Assembly: GCA_945902255.1 (NCBI GenBank)
Contig: CAMDMO010000051.1
Coordinates: 1-10,524, forward strand
Source of the DNA: Rickettsia typhi
GTDB lineage: Bacteria; Pseudomonadota; Alphaproteobacteria; Rickettsiales; UBA1997
Length of the DNA: 10,524 nt
Reading direction: 5' to 3'
Positions 1 through 5,350 of the stretch are shown piece after piece (the first letter of the stretch is position 1; each line of letters opens with the position of its first letter). The notes beneath the pieces were generated by a model. That model ran no database searches. It had not been told where the DNA came from and saw only the letters and a program-made list of their open reading frames with translations. The position numbers were made by a program, and so were the translations under genes.

Positions 1-1548
1 TTCTAATAGATTATGATTTTTTTCCAATACCAAAATTGAATCTGCAAAAAAGTTTCCTTCAACCGAAACCATGTGCAAAAATTTAGAACCGAAAATCCCA
101 GCGAATATTGATCCAAAAGCTAAAACAAAAAGTGGAATTAACATTGAAAGTGGCGATTCGTGAGCGTGGTCAAATGTATGATGAGTAGCGCGAGTTTTGC
201 CGTGGAAGGTTAAAAATAATAAACGCCAAGAATAGAATGCGGTTAAAAAAGCGGCAGTAATTCCAAGGCTAAAAGCTAATTTTCCAAAAGGGCTGTGAGA
301 CATGTAAGCCGCTTCTAAAATTACATCTTTAGAATAAAAACCAGCAAAAGGTGGGAAGCCAGCTAGAGCGAGAGATCCGATCCACATCATAACATAAGTG
401 AAGGGAATTTTTTTCCAAATTCCACCCATTTTTTGAATATCTTGTTCGTGATGCATAGCGTGAATCACGCTTCCCGCGCCAAGAAATAAAAGGGCTTTAA
501 AAAAAGCGTGAGTTGCTAGGTGAAAAATTGCTGCAGAATAAGCTGAAATTCCACAGGCAAAAAACATATAGCCAAGCTGACTGCAGGTTGAATAGGCAAT
601 GATTTTTTTAATATCATTTTGAGTAATTGCAATTGTAGCAGCAAATATTGCGGTTGCAGCACCAACGAGAGTAACCATTATTAAAGCAGATTCAGAATAT
701 TCAAAAATTGGCGAGCATCTTGCAACTAGAAATACGCCGGCGGTAACCATCGTTGCTGCGTGAATTAAAGCAGAAACTGGAGTTGGACCTTCCATTGCGT
801 CAGCTAGCCAAACATGCAAACCAATTTGCGCTGATTTACCCATTGCGCCAATAAAGAGTAAGATGCAAATTGCATCAATATTTTTAAATTCAAAACCAAG
901 AAGATTAAATTTATCTGTTAAATGATTTGAAACTTCTGCAAAAACCTTAGAATATTCAACCGTTCCAAAGGTTATATAAATTAAAGCAATTGCAATAATT
1001 AAACCAAAATCACCAACGCGATTAGCCACAAAAGCTTTGATTGCCGCAGCATTGGCTGATTGTTTTTTAAACCAAAAACCAATTAATAAATAAGAAGCAA
1101 CGCCAACTCCTTCCCAACCTACAAAAAGCTGTAAAAAATTATCCGCCGTCACTAAAATCAACATGAAAAAAGTGAAAAGCGAAAGATATGACATGAATCG
1201 TGCAATCGATTTATCTTCATGCATATAGCCAATTGAATATATGTGAACTAGACTAGAAACTACAGTAACTACAACCAACATTATCGCGGTAAGACTATCT
1301 AATTTTAACGCCCAATTTACAGAAAAATCACCTGAAGAAATCCAACTAACTAAAGTGATAATTTCATTGGTTTTATGATGCCATAAATTAGTAAATATTG
1401 TAATTGCGCAAATGGCAGAGCTTACCAACAAAACACTGGTAAAAATTTCAGCAAATTTATCAGAGAATTTTTTAGCAAAAATTCTTGATGAAGCTCCAGA
1501 AATTAAGAAGCCAAAAAGTGGAAGGAATATTGTGAGTTTTAGAAGCAT
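1..1548 (-). CDS. nuoL: NADH-quinone oxidoreductase subunit L (NuoL), 3' end beyond window
   Basis: NuoL is a membrane-arm subunit of respiratory complex I and one of its antiporter-like proton-pumping subunits. Reading from the ATG at 1548 gives 516 open codons reaching base 1; the family is usually about 600-650 residues, so the C-terminal part with the lateral helix lies outside the window. The translation is almost entirely hydrophobic helices. Family landmarks are present: FVGWEGVGVASYLLIGFW with the conserved glutamate at about residue 146, the TM7 lysine in GAMGKSAQIGLHVWLADAM at about 238, the PTPVSALIHAATMVTAGVF segment (histidine about 263), and AGFPPFAGFYSKD. It starts MLLKLTIFLPLFGF, normal for NuoL. 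No nuoK lies directly upstream, where it usually sits in nuo operons, so this copy appears to begin its own transcript. No clear Shine-Dalgarno sequence is seen. The product assignment is very secure. Confidence 0.97.
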   Translation of the reverse strand, partial: MLLKLTIFLPLFGFLISGASSRIFAKKFSDKFAEIFTSVLLVSSAICAITIFTNLWHHKTNEIITLVSWISSGDFSVNWALKLDSLTAIMLVVVTVVSSLVHIYSIGYMHEDKSIARFMSYLSLFTFFMLILVTADNFLQLFVGWEGVGVASYLLIGFWFKKQSANAAAIKAFVANRVGDFGLIIAIALIYITFGTVEYSKVFAEVSNHLTDKFNLLGFEFKNIDAICILLFIGAMGKSAQIGLHVWLADAMEGPTPVSALIHAATMVTAGVFLVARCSPIFEYSESALIMVTLVGAATAIFAATIAITQNDIKKIIAYSTCSQLGYMFFACGISAYSAAIFHLATHAFFKALLFLGAGSVIHAMHHEQDIQKMGGIWKKIPFTYVMMWIGSLALAGFPPFAGFYSKDVILEAAYMSHSPFGKLAFSLGITAAFLTAFYSWRLLFLTFHGKTRATHHTFDHAHESPLSMLIPLFVLAFGSIFAGIFGSKFLHMVSVEGNFFADSILVLEKNHNLLE

Positions 1549-1587
1549 TTTGTTCAGTTTTTAAGTTGAGATTTTGAGAATGAGTTA

Positions 1588-1615
1588 GTTATAAAAAATA
1601 AAAGGGAAAAATCAA
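1588..1615 (-). promoter_or_regulatory. Candidate sigma70-type promoter for nuoL
   Basis: Read on the minus strand, a TTGATT box (1615-1610) lies 16 bp before TATAAC (1593-1588), which matches the TATAAT consensus at five of six positions. Transcription would start near 1581, giving a leader of about 33 nt before the nuoL ATG at 1548. The position suits a gene that has lost its usual nuoK neighbour. The region is AT-rich, so chance matches are likely. Confidence 0.35.
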
Positions 1616-1660
1616 ATTAAAATGTTTGACGAAATTTTGCGAAACAATTCTTTCTCAGGT

Positions 1661-1728
1661 TGCCATCCCCCGTCATTCTTGTTTAAAGCTGAGCGGAGTT
1701 TGTAACTCCACCCTAAAGGTTCATGCCA
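1661..1728. repeat. Possible degenerate dispersed repeat with small hairpin
   Basis: A patch that is clearly more GC-rich than its surroundings begins with CATCCCCCGTCATTCTTG and contains GGAGTT-TGT-AACTCC (1695-1709), a perfect 6-bp stem with a 3-nt loop. The CCGTCATTC wording resembles the short intergenic repeats seen in many proteobacterial genomes. Only one copy is in the window, so its repeat nature is inferred from composition and resemblance. Confidence 0.3.
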
Positions 1729-1831
1729 TATTTAAACAATGTAGATTTTGAATTTTTTACATGAACATACTAGGTGCGTTTAAAAACCACGCCCAGCTAT
1801 AGCATAATGCAGCCGCAGCCGAGAACCCAAT

Positions 1832-2497
1832 CTACCAAAGCCCTGTCGCCCCAATACGAACATCACCTCTTCCATTCAAATTCCATACACCACCTATTGT
1901 ATTACCCTTATCCGATGGATCATAGCGAGAATCTCCGGGAAGTTTTGGAGCCGTACCGGCAGTTTGCTGAATACCAACAACTGAGTGACGACAAAAAGCG
2001 TGCGCAGACCAAAATATTGTATTATAATCATTAAAATTTTTATCGATATCTCTTGAATCTTTCCAGTTAACTTTTTTTAATTCTTTTTTATAACGCTTTC
2101 TAATTACATCAAGATTTGGCTTAGAAGATGTAATATCAACATCGCGATGCCATGTGTAAAAAGCCATGTAAAATCCATTGGCGAAAGCGGTTCCTAAGCC
2201 AGATTCACAACCATGTTTCCAACCAAGCTCAAATCCGGGGCTTCCACCTTTTGGCATTTCTTTAAACACTACCTGACCCATGGGCTTATACCAATTATCG
2301 GCGCAAGAAGTGAGAAAAATAATTAGAATTATTGTGGAAAGTTTTTTTAAGAGAATGTTTATAATTCCGCGCCCAGAATCATCCTTCGACAAGCTCAGGA
2401 TGACATTAAGTAGTAAGCTTAAGATGATGACATCGAGTTTGAGTGAAGCGACTTTCAATGTCATCCTGAGCTTGTCGAAGGATGATTCTGGGCACAT
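1832..2497 (-). CDS. Lipoprotein 5 of the tandem family, with palindromic element in its start region
   Basis: Function unknown; a predicted membrane-anchored lipoprotein. The visible signal peptide core is KKLSTIILIIFLTSC with lipobox L-T-S-C. It is followed by the family core SPGFELGWKHGCESG and a second cysteine in FWSAHAFCRH. The gap between these two cysteines is 72 residues, against 41-48 in the paralogues, because of a charged insert around NLDVIRKRYKK...NWKDSRDIDKNF. The C-terminus adds a Gly-rich tail ending IGATGLW. The palindromic element at 2368-2495 sits upstream of the signal peptide. The ATG at 2497 is formed at the insertion junction, and from it the protein is 221 residues with 41 residues between the start and the native sequence. 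The likely original start is GTG at 2509; with the 45 inserted codons removed it would give a 180-residue protein with the lipobox cysteine at residue 24. No ATG, GTG or TTG lies between element and signal peptide, so the present start and export are uncertain. Confidence 0.8.
   Translation of the reverse strand: MCPESSFDKLRMTLKVASLKLDVIILSLLLNVILSLSKDDSGRGIINILLKKLSTIILIIFLTSCADNWYKPMGQVVFKEMPKGGSPGFELGWKHGCESGLGTAFANGFYMAFYTWHRDVDITSSKPNLDVIRKRYKKELKKVNWKDSRDIDKNFNDYNTIFWSAHAFCRHSVVGIQQTAGTAPKLPGDSRYDPSDKGNTIGGVWNLNGRGDVRIGATGLW
2361..2367. repeat. Left copy of flanking 7-bp direct repeat (candidate target-site duplication)
   Basis: ATAATTC at 2361-2367 recurs at 2496-2502, immediately outside the two ends of the palindromic element. 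The copies lie 3 bp and 2 bp from the ends of the perfect arms. This is the arrangement expected of a target-site duplication, but the sequence is short and AT-rich, so coincidence is possible. Confidence 0.5.
2368..2495. repeat. Palindromic (MITE/REP-like) element inserted in a coding region
   Basis: Two perfect 37-bp inverted arms, 2371-2407 and 2457-2493, flank a 49-bp centre. The left arm contains ATCCTTCGACAAGCTCAGGA and the right arm its complement. This wording resembles a small palindromic repeat that I recall as widespread in bacterial genomes, including alphaproteobacteria, but I cannot search for copies. There is no transposase. The element is open in the lipoprotein's frame, where it encodes SSFDKLRMT and VILSLSKDDSG, and is also open on the opposite strand. 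With one copy of the 7-bp direct repeat it totals 135 bp, or 45 codons, so it entered without a frameshift. This resembles the in-frame Rickettsia palindromic elements (RPE) in type, though I do not claim membership in a named RPE family. In mRNA it would form a very stable 37-bp hairpin. Confidence 0.85.
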
Positions 2498-2502
2498 AAT
2501 TC
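2496..2502. repeat. Right copy of flanking 7-bp direct repeat (candidate target-site duplication)
   Basis: This second copy of ATAATTC lies beside the right arm of the palindromic element. Its minus-strand reading GAATTAT joins the element's first base to create the ATG at 2497-2495; before insertion that codon would have been ATA. Confidence 0.5.
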
Positions 2503-2526
2503 TAGACACTTTTTTTCTAATCGTAT

Positions 2527-3081
2527 TTATTGACCAAATAATTGACCTTCCGAACCACCAGCCCACAATGGATTAGCACCAAAAACACTGCCCCCACCTC
2601 CGCCAGACCAAGTTTTAAATAAAGAATCAAAACCTCCAGATGTGCTGTTTGCAACACCCCAAGTGTCGGCACCGCCGCCAAAAAAACCACCCCAATTATT
2701 ATTAATATCGCCAGCGCTCATATCAAAAACTCCACTACCATTGCCATAAGGTAAAATATATCGATCAAAGGAAGACATTGCATCACCACCAACTACTTCA
2801 AAGAAACAAAAGTTATAGCCCCTGTTACGACCAAAGCGATATTCGGTATTATCAATCATTTTTGGATCATATTTATAGCTATAACGATGCCGATAAAGCT
2901 GGTTACCACGAGCATAGAGAACACTTTCGCAACCATCTTTAAAACCTTGCTTAAAAACCGGCGTTCCATCTGGAACCTTAACACTTAAACTTCCAAAAAG
3001 CGGGGTTCCAGCGCCTCCAATCCATCTGCAGGAAGAGATTTGCAACAAAATAAGAAATATAAAAAATTTTTTAAAATTCAT
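2527..3081 (-). CDS. Lipoprotein 4 of the tandem family, with Gly/Trp/Asn-rich tail
   Basis: Function unknown; a predicted lipoprotein of 184 residues. It begins MNFKKFFIFLILLQISSC, a signal peptide with the lipobox cysteine at residue 18. The family core follows as TPVFKQGFKDGCES (cysteine 51), with a second cysteine at 92 in RGYNFCFFEV. From about residue 112 it carries a low-complexity tail rich in Gly, Trp, Asn and Ser, including NNNWGGFFGGGADTWG and TWSGGGGGSVFG, and ends LFGQ. Lipoproteins 1-3 lack such a tail; lipoprotein 5 has a shorter one. The start is well supported: it lies 6 bp after the stop of lipoprotein 3 and right at the signal peptide. Candidate roles for the tail, such as a flexible surface or partner-binding segment, are inference. 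Confidence 0.88.
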   Translation of the reverse strand: MNFKKFFIFLILLQISSCRWIGGAGTPLFGSLSVKVPDGTPVFKQGFKDGCESVLYARGNQLYRHRYSYKYDPKMIDNTEYRFGRNRGYNFCFFEVVGGDAMSSFDRYILPYGNGSGVFDMSAGDINNNWGGFFGGGADTWGVANSTSGGFDSLFKTWSGGGGGSVFGANPLWAGGSEGQLFGQ

Positions 3082-3087
3082 AAATTT

Positions 3088-3450
3088 CTATATATATCCC
3101 CTAAATATAGAACCCCAAAGCGAACTTTTTTGCTTAATATAATCAATGCGATAACAATACCAAAAACCCACGCCCCAAGCACCTTTATAGTCTCCAGAAC
3201 TCGCCATTTTATAACCGTCCACATCATTATTTTGGTAGAACATTTTATAAAAAGTATTACTGGCAGAAGCCATTCCAGAATTACAGCCATCTTCCCATCC
3301 TTGCTGAGCTTCAGGAGATGCGTCTTTCAAGTCCGATTTAAGCTCTTTACTTGGGCGCTGCGGCAAATGTTTACCAATATATCTTCCAGCGTCTCGACTG
3401 CAAGATGAAAGTAAGATGGCGATAATTAAAGTGATCAAAAATTTATTCAT
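3088..3450 (-). CDS. Lipoprotein 3 of the tandem family
   Basis: Function unknown; a predicted lipoprotein of 120 residues. The chosen start, ATG at 3450, gives MNKFLITLIIAILLSSC with the lipobox cysteine at residue 17. The frame is open further upstream to 3537, but those codons overlap the preceding gene and would bury the signal peptide, so they are rejected. The family core SPEAQQGWEDGCNSG follows, with cysteine 56, and the second cysteine is at 99 in AWGVGFWYCYRID. A Lys/Asp-rich linker (residues about 25-45) connects the lipobox to the core. The start lies 2 bp after the stop of lipoprotein 2, consistent with co-translation. The tail is short and aromatic (SSLWGSIFRGYI). Confidence 0.87.
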   Translation of the reverse strand: MNKFLITLIIAILLSSCSRDAGRYIGKHLPQRPSKELKSDLKDASPEAQQGWEDGCNSGMASASNTFYKMFYQNNDVDGYKMASSGDYKGAWGVGFWYCYRIDYIKQKSSLWGSIFRGYI

Positions 3451-3452
3451 AA

Positions 3453-3812
3453 TTATTGTAATGGCCCATATTGCATTGTGTGCATATCCACAAAATCTTG
3501 AATATAGAATCTGCAAGCAAACCATGCCTGCCCCCAAGCAGTTTGATATACCGGGTCATGTTGATAAATACCATTTCCAAGATCAGGGTTGCTTCCGGTT
3601 TCAACAGTATAACCATTGGCAAAACCACTCAAGCCTTTAGTTGCTATCGCACTATTGCAACCAGCATACCATCCGGCCTTATATTCCGGAGGGCCTTCTG
3701 GAACATCTAAATTCATAGTTATTGGCTGATAAAAGCCAAAGCTATGAGGAAGCCGGCATGACGACATTAAAAATAGAAGCAGAAAAATAGCAAATCTTCG
3801 ATTGAAAAACAT
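3453..3812 (-). CDS. Lipoprotein 2 of the tandem family
   Basis: Function unknown; a predicted lipoprotein of 119 residues. It begins MFFNRRFAIFLLLFLMSSC, with arginines before the hydrophobic stretch and the lipobox cysteine at residue 19. The family core is the clearest of the five, VPEGPPEYKAGWYAGCNS (cysteine 52), and the second cysteine is at 100 in TAWGQAWFACRFYIQDF. Between the two cysteines lies a Gly/Asn/Asp-rich stretch (GFANGYTVETGSNPDLGNG). The gene starts 15 bp after the stop of lipoprotein 1 and ends 2 bp before lipoprotein 3. The paired cysteines could form a disulfide in the periplasm; this is inferred from their conservation across the paralogues. Confidence 0.88.
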   Translation of the reverse strand: MFFNRRFAIFLLLFLMSSCRLPHSFGFYQPITMNLDVPEGPPEYKAGWYAGCNSAIATKGLSGFANGYTVETGSNPDLGNGIYQHDPVYQTAWGQAWFACRFYIQDFVDMHTMQYGPLQ

Positions 3813-3827
3813 GTAAATATAATAAGA

Positions 3828-4193
3828 TTAACCAACGTCCCAATCGAGAATATAAGTGCATTGCTCCATACCATCCCACCAACCATTGTCATAGTCGGCA
3901 CTTTTGGAATTTAACTTAAAGTCATATCTCTCGCCAGCAAAGTCACTTAGCAAACCTTTTGAAACCGCGTCCCAAGCTGCACCACAGCCATCTTTAAATC
4001 CTTTTCCGTAATCAGTATCAGCCTCAGGAAAGCCTCTAACCCCAGTTAGTGGACGAGGTCTAATTCCCCAATTCCAACTTTTAGGCATAGAATCAACAAA
4101 AATGCCACAAGAAGTAAGAAATAAAAATAGTGTAAGTATAGATATTTTTCTTAAAACTTGTTTAGAATTTTTTTTATTTTCAGCTTTTGGCAT
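3828..4193 (-). CDS. Lipoprotein 1 of the tandem family
   Basis: Function unknown; a predicted lipoprotein of 121 residues. A basic N-region (KKNSKQVLRK) precedes ISILTLFLFLTSC, with the lipobox cysteine at residue 29. The family core is TDYGKGFKDGCGAAWD (cysteine 70), and the second cysteine is at 112 in GWWDGMEQCTYILDWD, close to the C-terminus. A Pro/Arg/Trp-containing linker (SWNWGIRPRPLTG) joins the anchor to the core. The start codon lies inside the glycosyltransferase gene, overlapping its end by 14 bp. The next ATG is after the lipobox, so this start is effectively forced. The overlap implies that the lipoprotein genes are transcribed with the glycosyltransferase gene. Confidence 0.86.
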   Translation of the reverse strand: MPKAENKKNSKQVLRKISILTLFLFLTSCGIFVDSMPKSWNWGIRPRPLTGVRGFPEADTDYGKGFKDGCGAAWDAVSKGLLSDFAGERYDFKLNSKSADYDNGWWDGMEQCTYILDWDVG

Positions 4194-5220
4194 TAGAAAC
4201 TTTTAGTAAAATTTTATTCATTTCTTTAGATAGCAAGGAAAATCCGAACTCTCTTTCCATCTTCAAATAAGCATTTTTGGTAAAGATAGAGTAATCTTGG
4301 GGATTGTTCAAGGCTTTTTCTATAGTATTAGCTAAGGATAGAAAATTTTCATTTTTGAATAATAATCCATCTTCACCATCTTTGATTAAAAATTTTCCAC
4401 CATCAGTATCAGAAGAAATTACTAAAGTTGAATATAAAAAACCCTCTAAAATCACCAAACCAAATGGCTCTTCGCGCGATGGCACGCAAAAAATATCAAC
4501 ATCTTGAAAAAAACTTTTTTTATCCACCACAACTCCAACAAATTCAAATTTGTCAGATATATTTTCATTTTTTACCATTTCTTTTATTTGATTAAGTGGC
4601 AAACCTTCACAAACTTCAAATCCACCAACTTTTAAATGAAAATTTATACCTTCTTTTGCCAAACTTCCGCAGGCTTTGATTAAAATGTCAAAACCCTTGC
4701 GCCATTCTATGCGACCATATATTCCAATTACCGGCACAGTTTTTAATTTCTTTTCTTGATAAGGGCGGTCAGCTTTAATTACATTTGGAAGTATAAAAGA
4801 TTTTTCTTTTGCAAAGCCTGCGTCGATAACCATATCGCAAATTTGCTGATTAATATTTATAATATAGTCACAATGAAGTGAGTTGCGAAAACCAATGCCA
4901 TGATTAATTGCAATTGATTTAGTTTTAGTAAAGAATTTTGCTATTCTCATCCATTTCATTATGCGATTAGAATGACATAAAATTATATCTGGACGAAATT
5001 TAGTTAAAACAAATAATAAGTTCAGAAAATCAAGAATTTGGGCAAAATTTTTTAATTTAAAAATTTTATTGATACCGGTAATTTTATAATCATCATTACC
5101 GTTATCAGATATTAATAGCGCAACTTCGTGACCTTCTGCGGCTAATATTTCTGAATAATTACGAAACACTTGGTCAACTCCACCAATTGACTGCGCATGA
5201 ATTGCATTTAAAATTTTCAT
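4180..5220 (-). CDS. Glycosyltransferase, GT4-type, GT-B fold
   Basis: Predicted to transfer a sugar from a nucleotide-activated donor, probably at the cytoplasmic face of the inner membrane during envelope glycan synthesis. The donor and acceptor cannot be read from the sequence. The protein has 346 residues. The N-terminal half has MKILNAIHAQSIGGVDQVFR (the Gly-Gly loop typical of GT4 acceptor domains) and SIAINHGIGF at about 102-111. The C-terminal donor domain has PVIGIYGRIEWRKGFDILI, with Arg170 and Lys174 at the usual donor-phosphate positions, and then EPFGLVILE (Glu251 to Glu259), the E-x7-E motif of retaining GT4 enzymes. It is complete, starts from a normal ATG, and is the first gene of the minus-strand operon. 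No lipopolysaccharide or capsule genes lie nearby. The fold and family are secure; the substrate is unknown. Confidence 0.92.
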   Translation of the reverse strand: MKILNAIHAQSIGGVDQVFRNYSEILAAEGHEVALLISDNGNDDYKITGINKIFKLKNFAQILDFLNLLFVLTKFRPDIILCHSNRIMKWMRIAKFFTKTKSIAINHGIGFRNSLHCDYIININQQICDMVIDAGFAKEKSFILPNVIKADRPYQEKKLKTVPVIGIYGRIEWRKGFDILIKACGSLAKEGINFHLKVGGFEVCEGLPLNQIKEMVKNENISDKFEFVGVVVDKKSFFQDVDIFCVPSREEPFGLVILEGFLYSTLVISSDTDGGKFLIKDGEDGLLFKNENFLSLANTIEKALNNPQDYSIFTKNAYLKMEREFGFSLLSKEMNKILLKVSNAKS

Positions 5221-5254
5221 GTAAACTAAGTTTAATTTGTTTTGAATAAGCCTC

Positions 5255-5278
5255 TGGCGCTGTTTATTATGGCGCCAT
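5255..5278. promoter_or_regulatory. Inverted repeat over the ygfZ promoter, possible operator
   Basis: TGGCGC (5255-5260) and GCGCCA (5272-5277) are inverted with an 11-bp spacer. The right arm is also part of the perfect palindrome ATGGCGCCAT (5269-5278). These are the most GC-rich bases of the intergenic region and overlap the predicted -10 and start site, as expected of a repressor site or a leader hairpin. No regulator can be named. Confidence 0.3.
5265..5270 (+). promoter_or_regulatory. Candidate -10 box of the ygfZ operon promoter (-35 at 5242-5247)
   Basis: On the plus strand TTGAAT (5242-5247) and TATTAT (5265-5270) are separated by 17 bp. They match the sigma70 consensus at four and five of six positions. 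Transcription would start near 5277, giving a leader of about 70 nt before the ygfZ ATG at 5351. The -10 box lies in the loop of a GC-rich inverted repeat. Confidence 0.45.
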
Positions 5279-5309
5279 TAAACCGAGTGCAAAAATCACT
5301 ACACTTTAA

Positions 5310-5338
5310 GTAATACAAACCTACTTCTCAAGAATCAA
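5310..5338 (-). promoter_or_regulatory. Candidate promoter for the glycosyltransferase-lipoprotein operon
   Basis: Read on the minus strand, TTGATT (5338-5333) and TATTAC (5315-5310) are spaced by 17 bp, each matching consensus at four of six positions. The leader would be about 80 nt. A second minus-strand possibility is the TTGCAC box further downstream at about 5292-5287, but its -10 match is weaker. Confidence 0.3.
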
Positions 5339-5350
5339 CTCGAAGATAAA

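Larger units (their letters stand above)
1549..1831. other. Non-coding spacer between the lipoprotein operon and nuoL
   Basis: This 283-bp stretch lies between the stop of the last lipoprotein gene and the nuoL start, both on the minus strand. It holds no convincing gene. It contains the candidate nuoL promoter (1588-1615), a more GC-rich patch at about 1661-1728 that may be a decayed repeat, a small hairpin (1695-1709), and a loose inverted pair TTTAAAC (1731-1737) / GTTTAAA (1778-1784). I found no convincing intrinsic terminator for the lipoprotein operon, because no stem is followed by a T-run on the minus strand. Confidence 0.6.

Noticed and set aside
1695..1709. Hairpin as an intrinsic terminator of the lipoprotein operon
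   Set aside because: The stem is only 6 bp and no T-run follows it on the minus strand.
1774..2034. Plus-strand open frame of 86 codons
   Set aside because: It is antisense to lipoprotein 5, starts from a non-ATG codon, and has no recognisable domain or signal. The minus-strand frame shows clear family motifs.
2371..2493. Palindromic element as an intrinsic terminator or CRISPR unit
   Set aside because: There is no T-tract directly after the stem on the minus strand, only one copy is present, and no spacer array exists. Flanking direct repeats favour an inserted element.
2510..2566. N-terminal extension of lipoprotein 5 up to an ATG at 2566
   Set aside because: It overlaps the end of lipoprotein 4 and adds no family-like sequence; starts at 2509 or 2497 are more plausible.
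2280..2576. Plus-strand open frame of 98 codons
   Set aside because: It runs through the palindromic element, which is open on both strands, and is antisense to the lipoprotein 5 signal peptide. It encodes nothing recognisable beyond the element.
3451..3537. N-terminal extension of lipoprotein 3 up to an ATG at 3537
   Set aside because: It would overlap the previous gene by 85 bp and bury the signal peptide; the ATG at 3450 gives a normal lipoprotein N-terminus.
3040..3710. Several plus-strand open frames opposite lipoproteins 2-4
   Set aside because: They have no family motifs or plausible translation starts and are shadows of the lipoprotein genes, which show lipoboxes and conserved cores.
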